Assembly: GCA_019095985.1 (NCBI GenBank) | Contig: CM032669.1 | Span: 33,751,008-33,815,007 of the forward strand | Direction: 5' to 3' | From: Streblospio benedicti | Taxonomy: Eukaryota > Annelida > Polychaeta > Spionida > Spionidae | DNA length: 64,000 nt | Shown: piece by piece, positions 47,484 to 58,514 of the stretch | Layout of the letters: each line of letters begins with the position of its first letter | Numbering within the stretch: the first letter of the stretch is position 1 | Notes under the pieces: model-generated | Database searches by the model: none | The model's input: the letters and a program-made list of their open reading frames with translations, nothing else | What the model was told of the DNA's origin: nothing | Position numbers and translations under genes: made by a program

Positions 47484-48033
47484 TTCAGTATCGGTCTTCA
47501 TGATAGCGAAGATGGCGTGTTATGAGCATGAAGAGTGCCACTACTTTTGTAAAGATTTGAGCGATTTCAGATGTTACTGCGAGCGCTTAGCGCTCTACGT
47601 GTCCGAACTCCACGTACCGTGGACCACGCTTCCCGCATGTATTACTAGAGTCGACGTAAGATTTCGTTAAGTGTTTTAACTGATCTAGTCATTGTCCATC
47701 ACGATTACTTCGATTAAATTAACGTCTAAAGTGTTAACAACAAATAGAAAATATACATTTGAATCAAATACGAGCAAACAGCACAGTGGGGTTATGATCG
47801 ACGGTATTCGCAAATCTAAGTGTCATACAGATCTAATCGTAACTAATTATTTGCTTTCAGACATACAGTGTTTATGACTGTCCGTATGACACAAATGGCG
47901 TTACCTGCACACATCCGTCTTCCTCTGTCTCTGTGAACGATATCTCTTCCACCCAAGAACCCGCAGCGGCAGCGACAGCAGACACCGACTCAGCACTGGT
48001 AGCTGGTCTACTCGGCGGAGTTTTGATGATAAT
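47484..48033 (+). CDS. Two internal exons of an unrecognised membrane protein
   Basis: Exon A 47484-47655 has acceptor AAGCTCTCTCAG and donor GAC|GTAAGA. It reads MACYEHEECHYFCKDLSDFR, then CYCERLALYVSELHVPWTTL, with seven Cys. Exon B 47861-48033 has acceptor TTTGCTTTCAG and donor AAT|GTAAGT. It reads TYSVYDCPYDTNGVTCTHPS, a Ser/Thr/Ala-rich linker (STQEPAAAATADTDSA), then LVAGLLGGVLMI, the start of a likely membrane helix. The exons join in phase 0. The layout is a Cys-rich ectodomain, a stalk and a transmembrane segment, as in type I receptors. Codons are GC-richer than the flanks. ATG at 47512 is a possible start but lacks a signal peptide, so an upstream exon is more likely. The next exon should be phase 2 and lie beyond the pogo element. 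Confidence 0.6.
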
Positions 48034-48181
48034 GTAAGTCAAAACACGCGAACGTTATGTTGAGAAACTAATAACAACGAAATCTATTAAAAAATGTTGT
48101 AGTATGCTGCTTATACAAATGGCCACATAAAAGTGCTTCACGCAGGAAAAGGTTACAATTTCTGGATATGGTGTGATCATG

Positions 48182-49470
48182 GCGGCATCAAGAAACGCAT
48201 ATACGTTAGAAACAAAACTGCAAGGTATAAGTTATTTGGAACAATGCAACAATGTCAGTGAAAACGCAATGCACTTCAACTTGCACAGAAAGTGCGTACA
48301 ACGTTGGAGAAAATGAAAGGACATCATTTCTGCCTGTACCTCCTCTGGAACAAAGAGGAAATGTGAAACTGACAGTGAAGATGATGCACCAGTACCAGTA
48401 CTAACTCCATCATCAATGAGGAAATGAAGACGCATCCACAGCAAATCAGCAAAGTTCCACTAATTGGAACAGAGACTGGTTGAGGACATCAAAGATGTTC
48501 GTTCTAAAGGTTTTGCTATTCATCAAAACATGATCAGGGACAAGGCCCTGAAATATGCCTCTGAACTGTACCCAGATGAGCCTTTCACTGCATCCGCTGG
48601 ATGGGTTTATAATTTTCTTAAAAGAAATAAACTTGTGGAAAGACGGGTCACCAGTAAAGGACAAAAAATGCCAGCCAATGCAAAAGAACTGGCCACGGAT
48701 TATTTTCGCTTTCTTAACAATATGATGGAAAAGCACAAACCAACAATCAATGGAAATATGGATGAAACCCCTCAATGGTTTGATATTCCATCATCAATGA
48801 CTTTAGATTTTAAAGGTAAGGTTTTATTTCAATCCCTTAATTAATCACTCAGAGTCGTATCATAAATTAATTCTTAATTTGATAGCGTAATCTTGCTGCC
48901 CAATTTAACAGTACTTTGAAGTCATTACCTCTTAGTTTTAGTGTAATTTCTCCCAACCTAACTCTTTTAGCATTAATTTATTTTCTCATGAACTTTTACT
49001 TGTGATTGTAGGTGTGAAAACTGTCTGCTCCAGAACTACCGGGCATGAAAAGCTGAGGTTCACTGTGGTAATGACTGTTCTATCTAATGGATGTAAACTG
49101 AAATCTATGTTGATATTCCGTAATTTTAAATATGACTGAAATGTTCTAAACGCCTTTAAAAGGACAAATACAATGGTTAGGTTTATTCCTGGTGGCATGA
49201 CTCCAGTTTTACAGCCTTTAGATGTTCATTTGAACAAACCCTTTAAAGATCATATCAGACGGCAATGGTCTGAGTGGCTTGAAAACGGTGAACAGGAGTT
49301 TACTGCATCTGATAGACGAAAACGTGCTTCTTATGTTCAAGTTGGTGAGTGGGTTAGTGATTGCATGAAACTATGTGACGATCAAATTAAGAAGAGGCCC
49401 CTCTTTGTGAGAGATACTCTACATGGATACACCTGGAATGTGAGGACTCCATATCTAAGGACTTTTTAAA
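48182..49470 (+). mobile_element. pogo-like DNA transposon, internally deleted
   Basis: The 5' part reads ETKLQGISYLEQCNNVSENA, then FNLHRKCVQRWRK, a psq/CENP-B-type helix-turn-helix. Then comes DIKDVRSKGFAIHQNMIRDK, the CENPB/Tc5 HTH, and DE-TPQWF within NMDETPQWFDIP, the first catalytic Asp region. GHEKLRFTVVMTVLSNGCK follows at 49050, then FIPGGMTPVLQPLDVHLNKP at 49185, a C-terminal signature of pogo/Tigger transposases. The part between, which would hold the second catalytic Asp, is missing, and frames change, so it is inactive. It lies downstream of the exons at 47484-48033, perhaps in that gene's intron. Confidence 0.82.
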
Positions 49471-49811
49471 GAAACATGAGTGATGAAAGCCTGAAATATC
49501 TATGTCCAAACTGCCACCTCAAGATAAGGGAGGAAAACAAAGAAAATAATTACATAAAACAGGATAGGAAAGAAATTCCTCCTGAAAAGAAAAAATCCAC
49601 TGACCTATTTTTCTCAGAAAGGAGTATTTGTAGGCTTCCGTTTTAGCTTGAACAATTTTTATTGTTGTTTTGAAAAGGTAGGAGTGTCAGAACTGATTAC
49701 GGTATCGTTGGTAGGTATTTCCACCAGTCCAAAGTTGGATTCCAAAGAAAAGCAATATGTAACAATAAACAAATGACACAGAAGCTGCTGTGCACTAAAT
49801 ATTGATTATTA

Positions 49812-49911
49812 NNNNNNNNNNNNNNNNNNNNNNNNNNNNNNNNNNNNNNNNNNNNNNNNNNNNNNNNNNNNNNNNNNNNNNNNNNNNNNNNNNNNNNNNN
49901 NNNNNNNNNNN
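49812..49911. other. Assembly gap (100 N)
   Basis: Exactly 100 N. The sequence right after it is homopolymer-rich. Confidence 0.99.
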
Positions 49912-49919
49912 GGGGGGGC

Positions 49920-50300
49920 CCCTCACCCCCGGTTCATGACGGGGTTTTGGGTAATGTGTACTGGTGCTGACTGTGCTATGGGGCGTCCCCTACACATGGC
50001 CATGCGGGGCCAAGTCCACTATGGTGAGGGAGGAGGGCCAAACAACCTCGGTAAAAAAAGGCCCTATTCCCTTTGAAAATAGGTTGCCAGCCCTACGTGC
50101 TGCTGTACCCAGCGTCTCTAATAGTAAACTGCCGCTAATCGGTTTACCCAGTACAAGAGAGTACTGGTTCCCCAATCCTACAGTGGCCATAGTAAAAAGA
50201 GGGAACAAGCTACCAACGTGTGTGTAACTAGGGATCTTATACCTAGTCCAGTGCAACTTGCATAGGGAATTTATACTCTTGGTCGTCATGTTGTAATTAA
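49920..50300 (+). repeat. Long dispersed repeat, inverse of 61660-62050
   Basis: Blocks such as GTACTGGTGCTGACTG, AAAAAGGCCCTATTCCC, AGGTTGCCAGCCCTACGTGC, CCCCAATCCTACAGTGGCC, CGTGTGTGTAACTAG and CCTAGTCCAGTGCAACTTGC reappear in the same order on the minus strand of 62050-61660. It is a moderately diverged repeat whose type I cannot name. Confidence 0.6.
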
Positions 50301-51349
50301 CCCGCGGACTGGAGGCCCTAACCAAACAAAGCTTTTGTTACAGTATCAGTATGTTTCTGAGAGTCTGTAGTGGTTTCACTGCTGTTGATACCAAATGTTT
50401 CTTAAAAATTCTAGATACACCTTCAGTTATGACCCACTTCTCAGCAGCGGCAGCCGAGATGATTGAGCACCTGTCATTTTGAAGATGTCAGTAGCAGCTG
50501 ACATAAACTGTCCATGTTTTTTGTAAGTTTAATGTGTCAGAATTAAGAAATGACTGTATATAAACATTACCCACACAATGAACACGTTCAAGGATACAAC
50601 ATAATAAAGTATAAACAATTGTCATATGTTTAGAAAATGTAACGTCCTAAAGCATATTTATAAATTGCCATTCCATATGTAATTAATTTTGTCCTGTGTA
50701 CAATATAATGTATTGTTATGATTAGGGCTCTGTAGAGCCAAAAAGCTTCAATAAAAACATTTTGAACATTTTTTTGATTGGGTAATAATATAGCATAGGA
50801 AGAACAAACATAACATACAATAGTACAAAAATAATCACATTATTGTAGTGTTGTTTCATGCACAGTTGTCATTCATCATGTGATACTACAACTCTACAAA
50901 GAAATCTTCATAATACAGCATACATGTTTATTTTTAGTGGAACTAGTCCACTTAAGACGTTTTGTACAGTGGACATCTCCCAAAGGAACAAACGTTTTGT
51001 TTAACCAATTCCTTCTACAAGAGTGCAGTTTTGTATTCCTCGTTCGGCCATGTGCTGGGATGAAATCATTTTGGGCTAAACTATTCAGTACTTACAATTG
51101 AAGAGATACTAACCCTTTAAAATGATGTAGAGTGATTATGTGCTTGACATCTATTGTTGTCATAAGGAAGAGGGTTACTACTTTATCGAAACTCATAAAA
51201 AGCAAGCTTGTTATTCCATCATGATTGACAGTTGGACGGATTCCAATGAACTAGGTAATAATGTAACCACCGGCACATTGTTTGATGACGGTTCATTTAT
51301 CCTGGATTTGATAGGCATACATACATAATTACATAGTTTTAAACACCTA
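50301..51349. other. Intergenic DNA, weak hAT-like hint only
   Basis: AT-rich, with AATAAA near 50752. A short frame at 51140-51328 reads ACYSIMIDSWTDSNELGNN, faintly like the SIMxDxxTD segment of hAT transposases. It is too short to call. Confidence 0.3.
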
Positions 51350-52660
51350 TCTTGATCACAATGACGTCACAAGTCATCACTGTGCGTGTGGGAAAGTCTC
51401 CAGCCCCCTCCCTATCAGGATGTTGGTCCATGTTCGATAGTCTATAATAATGTCTACCCCCCATCGCTGTTCACCGATGGCTTCAATTTTCTGATCTGAA
51501 TGGCTTCCTTGACTCCTCTTGGGTATACTTAGGTTCAACACACAGAATCTTAGTCTTATTCAGTGAGATACCATGACCTTTAAAGTTGGTCAATGTGGAT
51601 ATGGCACGACACTTCTGAGCCCTTGAACTCCAGGCGTCTAAGTTCTAGGAACCACGTCTTTACAGATCTCTGTTTCTCCCATATATGAAGCATCACCGTC
51701 ACTACACTTGCTCTGGATACACTGGTCCAATCACTCTTTCTTTGTCTAAGGGGTCCTTAGGTCTCACCAACAACGGTCTCAATGTGTTCAATGGTTTGAA
51801 GAACACTTGAACCTTAAACTTACTCATCACCCTTCTAATGTGTTCTGAAACACCCGTGACATTGGGTATCACAACTGGGGGTTTCTTACAGAGGTCGGGT
51901 TGAGTAACGTCCTTAGGTGAGCTTGTCTTGTCCCTTGTATCCTTCTTCTTCTTCATCATCAACAGGTTTTCTGGATACACATTTAGTCTCAATACTTTCA
52001 CCAAGTGTCTCTTTTCACTTTCACATTCCAGCGGATCACTAACTACACAGTCTGCACGGTGATTCAGAGTACACACCACTCCCATCTTGTGCTCTACAGG
52101 ATGGTTACTGCTTTCAGATACAGTTCAGATGCCTGTAAACTTTAGTTCTCAGTGATCCTTTAGTATTCTCTATGATCAAAGTGTCTAGGAAGGGTAGTGA
52201 TCTTTCTCCTTCTACCAGACTTTAATCTTCTGTGGTCCACTTGATGTAGTTATCAATGCAGCGTATGTGGTCCTGGATCCCCGCAGTGTTTCTTTTGTAT
52301 CCTGAGTCCGCATACCTCTTCAAATTCTTGGTAAGTCCAAAGAGTCTTCTTGAAGTCAATCCATGTAAAGATTGCAGATGAGTGGGGATACAGGAGATAC
52401 CATTGACGCACCGTGAGTTTGGACAGAGAACTCGCCTTGAGGAAATGTGAGGTGGTACATTTCAAACACAGGCTGGTGGTTACTTCTTTGGGTGATAAAG
52501 ATGTCGGTTAGACAGGGTGGAGCCCAACTTCAACTTCTCTTCCACTACTACTAACGCTCTGTTAACTGGAACACTAGTAAACAACCCAATAAGGTCAAAC
52601 GATCGTAGTTCCTTCATCTCTTCACAAACTCTTTGTTCTTGGCACGTGGTGTACTGTTTG
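51350..52660 (-). mobile_element. Penelope-like element, second copy, minus strand
   Basis: Reads in order LRSFDLIGLFTSVPVNRALV (RT palm), a middle segment near 52465-52253, then MGVVCTLNHRADCVVSDPLE and DPLDKERVIGPVY. These match the plus-strand copy at 43530, with an additional upstream RT section. The 3' end contains CAATGACGTCACAAGTCATC, shared with other Penelope ends in the window. It is decayed. A SINE adjoins its 5' limit. Confidence 0.83.
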
Positions 52661-52890
52661 TAAAAATGTAAATGTGGTTGTTTATAGTCGCAATTCACTG
52701 TTATCGTGCTCTAGACTTTACACATTTACACCAGGTCGCTGGCATCCTTTTCACTATATCCTTCTCAACTCCCCGGAGCAACCTGTTAGAGGTAAGTTTG
52801 CTCAACACCTCATCAGACCCGAAGGGGATCGAACCCGGCGACCTTCTGGTCCACCGAGTCCAACTGCCTATCCACTCGACCCACGAGCTT
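52660..52890 (-). mobile_element. tRNA-derived SINE (second family)
   Basis: On the minus strand GAGTGGATAGGCAGTTGGAC (A-box region) and GGTCGCCGGGTTCGATCC (perfect B-box) give a clear serine-tRNA-like head. The body toward 52665 matches 62435-62570 (AAATGTAAATGTG, TTACACCAGGTC). This head differs from the other two SINE families in the window. Confidence 0.75.
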
Positions 52891-52929
52891 CACGAATGTT
52901 GCAAGAAAAGTACTTAGATACCTAGCACC

Positions 52930-53210
52930 TATACATGTATCTCACAGGATAAGACGAACATTGTGTGTGTTGAACCCAAGTATTTTTGAAAAGGAGTCAT
53001 GAAGAAATTCAGATCAGAAAACTGAAGCCATTTCTGAACACAGATAAGGAGACATAGACTACGGACATATGGACCAACATGGTGATCCATGCGGGGGGGT
53101 GCAGCTGGGGGACTTCCGCACAGTGACGACTTCGTGACGCCATTTGTGATCAAGATGTTCCTATTGAAAGCTCAATGTAAATAATTGGACTATCATCCTG
53201 ATTAAAACTA
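52930..53210 (+). mobile_element. Penelope-like 3' end fragment
   Basis: Matches the tail of a GIY-YIG ORF (VEPKYF, then KGVMKKFRSEN-like text) and then the shared end with GTGCAGCTGGGGGACTTCC and TGACGCCATTTGTGATCAAG. It is a small decayed relic. Confidence 0.55.
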
Positions 53211-53376
53211 TATAATTATGTATGTATGTCCACCTGCACATTCTTGAAAACTGATTAGTCATTGCCTAATGGGTCATAAATGAAGCTGGCGTGAGAAAAT
53301 GTAGTGTTTTAAAGCTATATCATTCTAATGGATAGGTTGAATGGTTTATAACAAAACATACAAAGAGAAAGCCCTC

Positions 53377-54055
53377 TTAGTAACATTTATTTGGGTCATA
53401 TTCATGAAAACGGCTTCGCCTAATTCTATAGTAAGTCTCACCCACAAACTTTGATGAAGTTCCATTATGACCATTTAGCAAGAGAATATTGAAGACCGTC
53501 TGATCTCGTCTATTACAGCCTGCATATTGCATCCGCTGCCTCAATCGTGTGCCATTGCACCGTATTTCTTCTGTTGGTGCGATGCATTTCAGCTCCAGTG
53601 CACAGAGCCAGGCGGGCCAGATGAAGTTGTGGAAGGACCAGTGTGTGAGGTAGATGAGGATGTTGCCACCCCCGTGCTGCTGCTCCCGCTGCAGGGTTGC
53701 GATGTTTGCTGGCAAGTATGTCAGCGTGGTGGGATGCGTCACGCTGAACGTGTTGTGAGGTGACCGGTGGTACAGCTGTACGTCACGGCCATCTGGGGGG
53801 CTTGTCAGCTCAATGGGCAAGTGCAGGAAACGCATGGAGGAGTCGAACCACAGCACTGCAGTGTGAAGCGACAACTCCTCCTGTAGTTAATGCAGGAAAG
53901 GTCATTAGACATACTGGCAAAACATGAATAGCACCATTTTCTCTCATATTATTGAATTTACGTTTTAATCTATAATGGTAAAGACCATCCCTTTTCCACT
54001 GCAATAATTACCTTGATAGCATTATTTGCATTGATGGTAACAGTTTGTACACTAG
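53377..54055 (-). CDS. Last two exons of an unrecognised host gene
   Basis: The minus-strand exon 54055-54012 (44 nt; donor AAG|GTAATT) codes SVQTVTINANNAIK and joins in phase 0 to exon 53880-53377 (acceptor TTTCCTGCATTAACTACAG). That exon reads EELSLHTAVLWFDSSMRFLH, LPIELTSPPDGRDVQLYHRS, and onward for about 167 residues to a stop. The segment holds several Cys, Trp and Asn-Gly-Thr (NGTRLR, NGTSSKF) sequons, which hints at an extracellular or luminal protein. The frame is long, unbroken and spliced, so a real gene is likely. I do not know the family. Its upstream exons would lie beyond the integrase fossil at 54150. Confidence 0.55.
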
Positions 54056-54149
54056 CTGATGATTTTTGTCATAAAGTGATCATAGGGGTGAATATCATAA
54101 TGAAGAAGTTGTATTCTTCGGAATATGTGTGAGTTATTAGGTAAGCAAA

Positions 54150-54715
54150 ATGATATCCAGCATCACAACAGAAGCAGTTGAATTATTTAAGTCTTACTGC
54201 CCTGTGTGCCAAGACAAAATGAAACGTCCCAAGACTACAGGTGTTATTGTGAGACCTATTCTGTCCTGTGAATTCAACTCTGATCGACATGCAGTCAGTA
54301 CCACAAGGCCAGTTCAAGTGGATCATGGTTTACCAGTGCTACCTAAACAGTTCATCATCCCTAGGCCTCTGTCTTCTAAAAGAACTGCTGAATTTGCCTT
54401 TCAACTGTTGGACACCTTCTCTTTGGTGCCCCAGTCATTCTGCAGAGTGATAACGGATCTGACTTCACAGCTAAAGTCATCACAAAGCTCAAGTTGTTGT
54501 GGCCTCAACTCATAATGATTCATGGAAAGCCCAGACATCCACAAAGCCAGGGATCTGTAGAAAGAGCAAATAGTGACATCAAAGACATTCTGGCGGCTTG
54601 GATGAGTAACAGCAACACCCAGGACTGGACAGTGGGACTCAAATTTTGTCAGTAACAGAAGAACTGCTCATCATGCTGGCATAAACCAATCACCCTACAA
54701 CGCCATGTTAAGATG
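54150..54715 (+). mobile_element. Integrase-core fossil (Gin/KRBA2-SCAND3-like)
   Basis: The pieces ELFKSYCPVCQDKMKRPK, then the DDE core with LIMIHGKPRHPQSQGSVERA and NSNTQDWTVGLKFV, then HHAGINQSPYNAML match the integrase-derived proteins annotated KRBA2/SCAND3-like in many animals, related to GIN/Gypsy integrases. It is a broken relic of moderate age; no other part of the element is evident. Confidence 0.75.
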
Positions 54716-54719
54716 AATT

Positions 54720-55540
54720 AACATCATCTAGTCTTTCCACCTGCAATTCTTGGAAGACTTCAATCTGAAGATGATTTTTGTGCACTTCATCAACCATCAC
54801 CCCTGCCAGTGCCTCCTGCATCCAATGAGCCGCCACCACTTCCAACAAGCCATCATCACTGCCTCTCACCTCCAATAAGCGGCGGGTGGGGGGACTGGCT
54901 TTAATGGACATTGGCTGCTCTTTAAAAACTTGTATATGACCCTTGTATGATATCATCGAGTAATAATGTATTATAATAGAATAACAAATATTGGATAATT
55001 ATGTTGCACTAAATGTATGTGATAAGCTATAGTTAAAGTTCCTTACAAAACATTGCATCTTAGACATCTTTGGAATGTTTTACTAAAGAAACATAGACAC
55101 TGAAATATGAAAACGACATTCAGGGATTTCATGAAATAACTAGAGTGTCATTTCAGTAATTACATGAAATTCTTAGATATTTTAGTGAATTCATGATATC
55201 CCTAAGTGAATCAGTGATATCATGAATTCCCTGAAAATTTTTAGGAATTTCAAGAATTCCCTGATTTGACAGATTTACTGTAACATATACTCTGCCGTCA
55301 AAATTGACATGCCTGAATTTGCACTATTGTATGAAATAGAATTGTTTGTGATTTCAGCAAAAAAAGTTTGTTTTAAGTCAACTTGAGAAATCAGTATGAT
55401 AACTAGATGACAACTGCGGTTCTGTGTATGCACATTTGTAAGAACGGGTTGCTTGACATCTTTCATGTGAGACAGTTTTCAAAATGTATATTTCTGAAGA
55501 TTTAGTATTAGTTGTTTAGTAAATGCAAAACCCAACTTTA
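54720..55540. other. Intergenic DNA
   Basis: Starts with a repeated CATC-rich stretch with CCAATGAGCCGCCACC-like units near 54815-54890. The rest is AT-rich, with several short inverted words around TGAATTC/GAATTC at 55170-55260. No gene is seen. Confidence 0.35.
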
Positions 55541-55740
55541 TGCCTGATAGTCATATGTTTATCTATACTTTAAACAGGACAATAAAAGTTCGATATACAT
55601 TTTGAGCTTTCCGCAATTGCTCTTGCCTTGTTCACAACAAGTGATGACGTCATAGGTCATCACTGCTGAAAGCTCAAAATGCATATTGAACTTTTATTGT
55701 CCTGTTTAAAGTATAAAAAAACATATGACTATCAGATCCA
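55541..55740. mobile_element. Near-perfect 200-bp palindrome made of Penelope-like ends
   Basis: TACTTTAAACAGGACAATAA, then AAGTTCGATATACATTTTGAG, on the left is mirrored on the right with two or three differences. Outer blocks CTGATAGTCATATG and CATATGACTATCAG also match. The centre holds TGATGACGTCATAGGTCATCA, itself partly palindromic. The arms match the outer ends of the element at 5555-7130, but no coding part remains. Confidence 0.75.
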
Positions 55741-56586
55741 GGGTAAATGAACTTTCAATTCCAAAAACAATATAGAAAGCTGGAAAAGTCAGGATAGTTA
55801 CTTTTATGTGTCTAGATTCAATATTTTACCCCTGTTGACTCTTCCCCCCCAAAATTAAATTTTAGACTTGTTCAGTCTGACCACGTGACACCTCTGGACT
55901 AAATAAATGTGGTATCCATTTTAGAAGTTATACTTCCGAATGAGACTTTACTTATCAGATAGATAGTAAAACATCACAATGGCTTTCAAAATCATTGACA
56001 TTTCCCCCTGATGAATTTGTTCAGTTTGCCATTAAGAATAGGTGTTTATGTGTTTTTTATTAATTACAAATAGTATGTTAAAATAGACAAACAAAAAACA
56101 AGGAAGTAATTCAACACAGCCGATTTTATTCTAACATGACAATGTATTAAACAGTTCAGCTATTAACATTTCTGAGAATAAATGACGAAATCATGCATGT
56201 GTGCAGGATTTACAGGAGCAATATTCAGTACACTATTATTAGAAAAATAACTACAGGCTTAGAAAAATGGGGGATTATATTGCATTAAAACCGCTGACTA
56301 TCAGAGAGATTTTTTAACAACCCTAATCCCTAGTCTCTGATGGGACTCGAACTCATGAACACATTGGAATAGAAGAAAAAACACTATCGCTGTCTAATGC
56401 ATTACTCATTCAGCAACAGTTGAGCAAATATTGAGAAATACTGAATTGCCAGATTACTACAGTGACAGAGGCGGAAACAGATCCAATTATTTTAGCTGTG
56501 GCATACTTGAGTACATCATAATAATGTACAAATTGAGAAATAACAAACATGCACATGGCAGTCTGATGTTCACAGTGCTGACACTG
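55741..56586. other. Intergenic DNA
   Basis: AT-rich with no gene recognised. Confidence 0.35.
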
Positions 56587-56624
56587 ATAACCGTAATGTA
56601 CATTACGGTTATCCAAGATGGCGG
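56587..56624. promoter_or_regulatory. 26-bp perfect palindrome followed by a YY1-type site
   Basis: ATAACCGTAATGT is followed directly by its reverse complement, ACATTACGGTTAT (56587-56612). CCAAGATGGCGG, a YY1-type motif often found at transcription starts, follows at once (56613-56624). No gene can be attached to it. Confidence 0.35.
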
Positions 56625-56719
56625 AAGATAGGTTTCATCACTTTATATTTTCTACAATATTTAAGTTTCTAATAAGTGTTTAACAGTAATTATGGGGTAG
56701 TGCAACACATTATCACATT

Positions 56720-56900
56720 GGAATTATATTCTTCTCTCTCTCTTCTATGGCAAAGCAAGCTCCTACCACTATATTAACATAGCTATGTCAAGTGGCCCAG
56801 ACGGGACTCGAACTCACGACCCCAAGTTTAGAGACCAGAATGATACCATCATTCCAAGCAGCAGTCAGCGGTTTCAACAGCCCGCTGCTTGGAATATAGT
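56720..56900 (-). mobile_element. SINE copy, 26601 family
   Basis: Starts AATTATATTCTTCTCTCTCT, then CTTCTATGGCAAAGCAAGCT, GTGGCCCAGACGGGACTCGA and ACTCACGACCCCAAG. The tail inverts around AGCAGTCAGCGG. The B-box is intact on the minus strand. Confidence 0.75.
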
Positions 56901-57049
56901 ACCCTGTTTATGCCTGGACTTACTATGCGAATATTGTTTTTTGCTCATAAATTTGACAAAACAACTTTGAAAACAGTTTTGAAGAGTGCTGCAAGACCTT
57001 TCCAATGATACTTTACTTTGACCAGATGACACACTGAGAAATTAAGAAA

Positions 57050-57450
57050 GAACGCAGCTAATTGGAGATAAAAAACAAAATGAGTTGATCAATTCATTCT
57101 AGAAGCCAAATTCCAAAGACTTTTGGAAGGAAATAGGTCACTTAAGCATTGATGTCGAGAGGAAGAAGCAAATACCTATGCAAGTACTGTGTGAAGATGG
57201 TAACATCATCAATGAGCCTACTGAGCCTACAAATAGGGCAAATACTATCAGACACTTTTGAATAATGACCTGGCAGAAGGACCAACTTCACCACTTGATG
57301 TCAGGATACCAGCAAACTTTTCTATACCTGAGGGGGTTATTGATTCCATTGATAGTGACATTACTTGGCAAGAAATATGTCAGAGTATCCAGAAGGCAAA
57401 AAAGCAGGAAAAAGTTGTGGTTATGGAGTGCTAATTCATAGAAGCTCTAT
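57050..57450 (+). mobile_element. LINE fragment, pre-RT linker
   Basis: Across frames it reads KKQIPMQVLCEDGNIINEPT, PLDVRIPANFSIPEGVIDSI, then DITWQEICQSIQKAKK, the linker and start of the RT domain in non-LTR elements. Several frame breaks; the rest of the element is absent. Confidence 0.65.
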
Positions 57451-57742
57451 GTAAATAACATTGTTAAAATATTCTTTGGTAGAACTATGCAACATCTACT
57501 TTTGACTAAGGGCAGGTACCGCATATCTGGAACCAGTGCATAATTTTTTCCACTAGAAATGTCATACAAATGACCTTGACTATATACCCTCCCGAGAAAG
57601 AGACGTGCCTGGCCGAGCACACCATGCACTGGACGGCCTGCTCCAGGGTGTGCGAGTTAAACACTACGTGAGGGAAACATAGTGGTTTTTTCTCAACACC
57701 ACACTCACTATATACGCGTGGGAGCCTATCACACAGTAGTAT

Positions 57743-58177
57743 TTGCTCTCCAAATCAAAAAAAAGCACGGGGGCAGGGGGGAGGGTTGGGGGCAGGGGTA
57801 GAAGGGGCTGGACAATTGCTCTCATACACCTAGGGAACGCTTGCCTAACAATGCGAGGTGCCCCAACAAAGCAAATCCCCGTCGTGCTCGATGAACGCCC
57901 AAAAAACCTCAAAAGCAACCGACCAATGACTACATCCTCAAACATAAACGGACCGTCAAACGTGCTCAAAACAAATGACCTTTTGAACTCTTGCCGCGAC
58001 CTTGGTCAGGTCAACCCCGTCATTATGTCCCCTGTGTACTACAAATTATGTAAAAATTGCTTATATTCACTCTATGATGTCAATAGCAAGATTAATTTCA
58101 ATGATATAAAGGAGGAACTGTTAAGCGGTTCGATTGGTACTGCACCTCGTACAGCTGTGTACACTTGTGTCCAGTGA
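57743..58177 (+). CDS. Unrecognised 144-codon frame
   Basis: A continuous frame with CTG-type first codon positions and a normal-looking C half (VNPVIMSPVYYKLCKNCLYS, then LYDVNSKINFNDIKEELL). I recognise no domain. It stops exactly where the LTR-like segment begins, so it may be the end of an old element rather than a host gene. Confidence 0.2.
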   Translation: MLSKSKKSTGAGGRVGGRGRRGWTIALIHLGNACLTMRGAPTKQIPVVLDERPKNLKSNRPMTTSSNINGPSNVLKTNDLLNSCRDLGQVNPVIMSPVYYKLCKNCLYSLYDVNSKINFNDIKEELLSGSIGTAPRTAVYTCVQ

Positions 58178-58426
58178 TATGACATGTTGTTTAGCCTCAG
58201 CATGTAGATTAGGTGAAACGTACTTAATCATGAAGCATGTATGTAAGTCACGTTCTGTGATCATATGGTTCAAGGTGAACATGCAGACAAGCATGTCAAC
58301 ATGTCTGGTGTCTGTGTATATAACCACCACGCAGCAAAACAATGCGTCTAATTACTATTGTCACTATGTCCGAGGTATAGAGTACACGGCAGTTTCATTA
58401 TGATAGGCTGATGTAGCTATTGTCTG

Positions 58427-58514
<88 letters not shown>

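Noticed and set aside
51140-51328. Possible hAT transposase fragment
   Set aside because: Only one short motif (SIMIDSWTD) resembles the family; no further domain nearby.
52800-52880. Serine tRNA gene on the minus strand
   Set aside because: A and B boxes are good, but acceptor stem pairing is absent and a related SINE copy exists at 62435.
56785-56970. 61-codon frame with [10 protein letters not shown]
   Set aside because: This is the translation of a tRNA-like SINE head, a familiar false protein.
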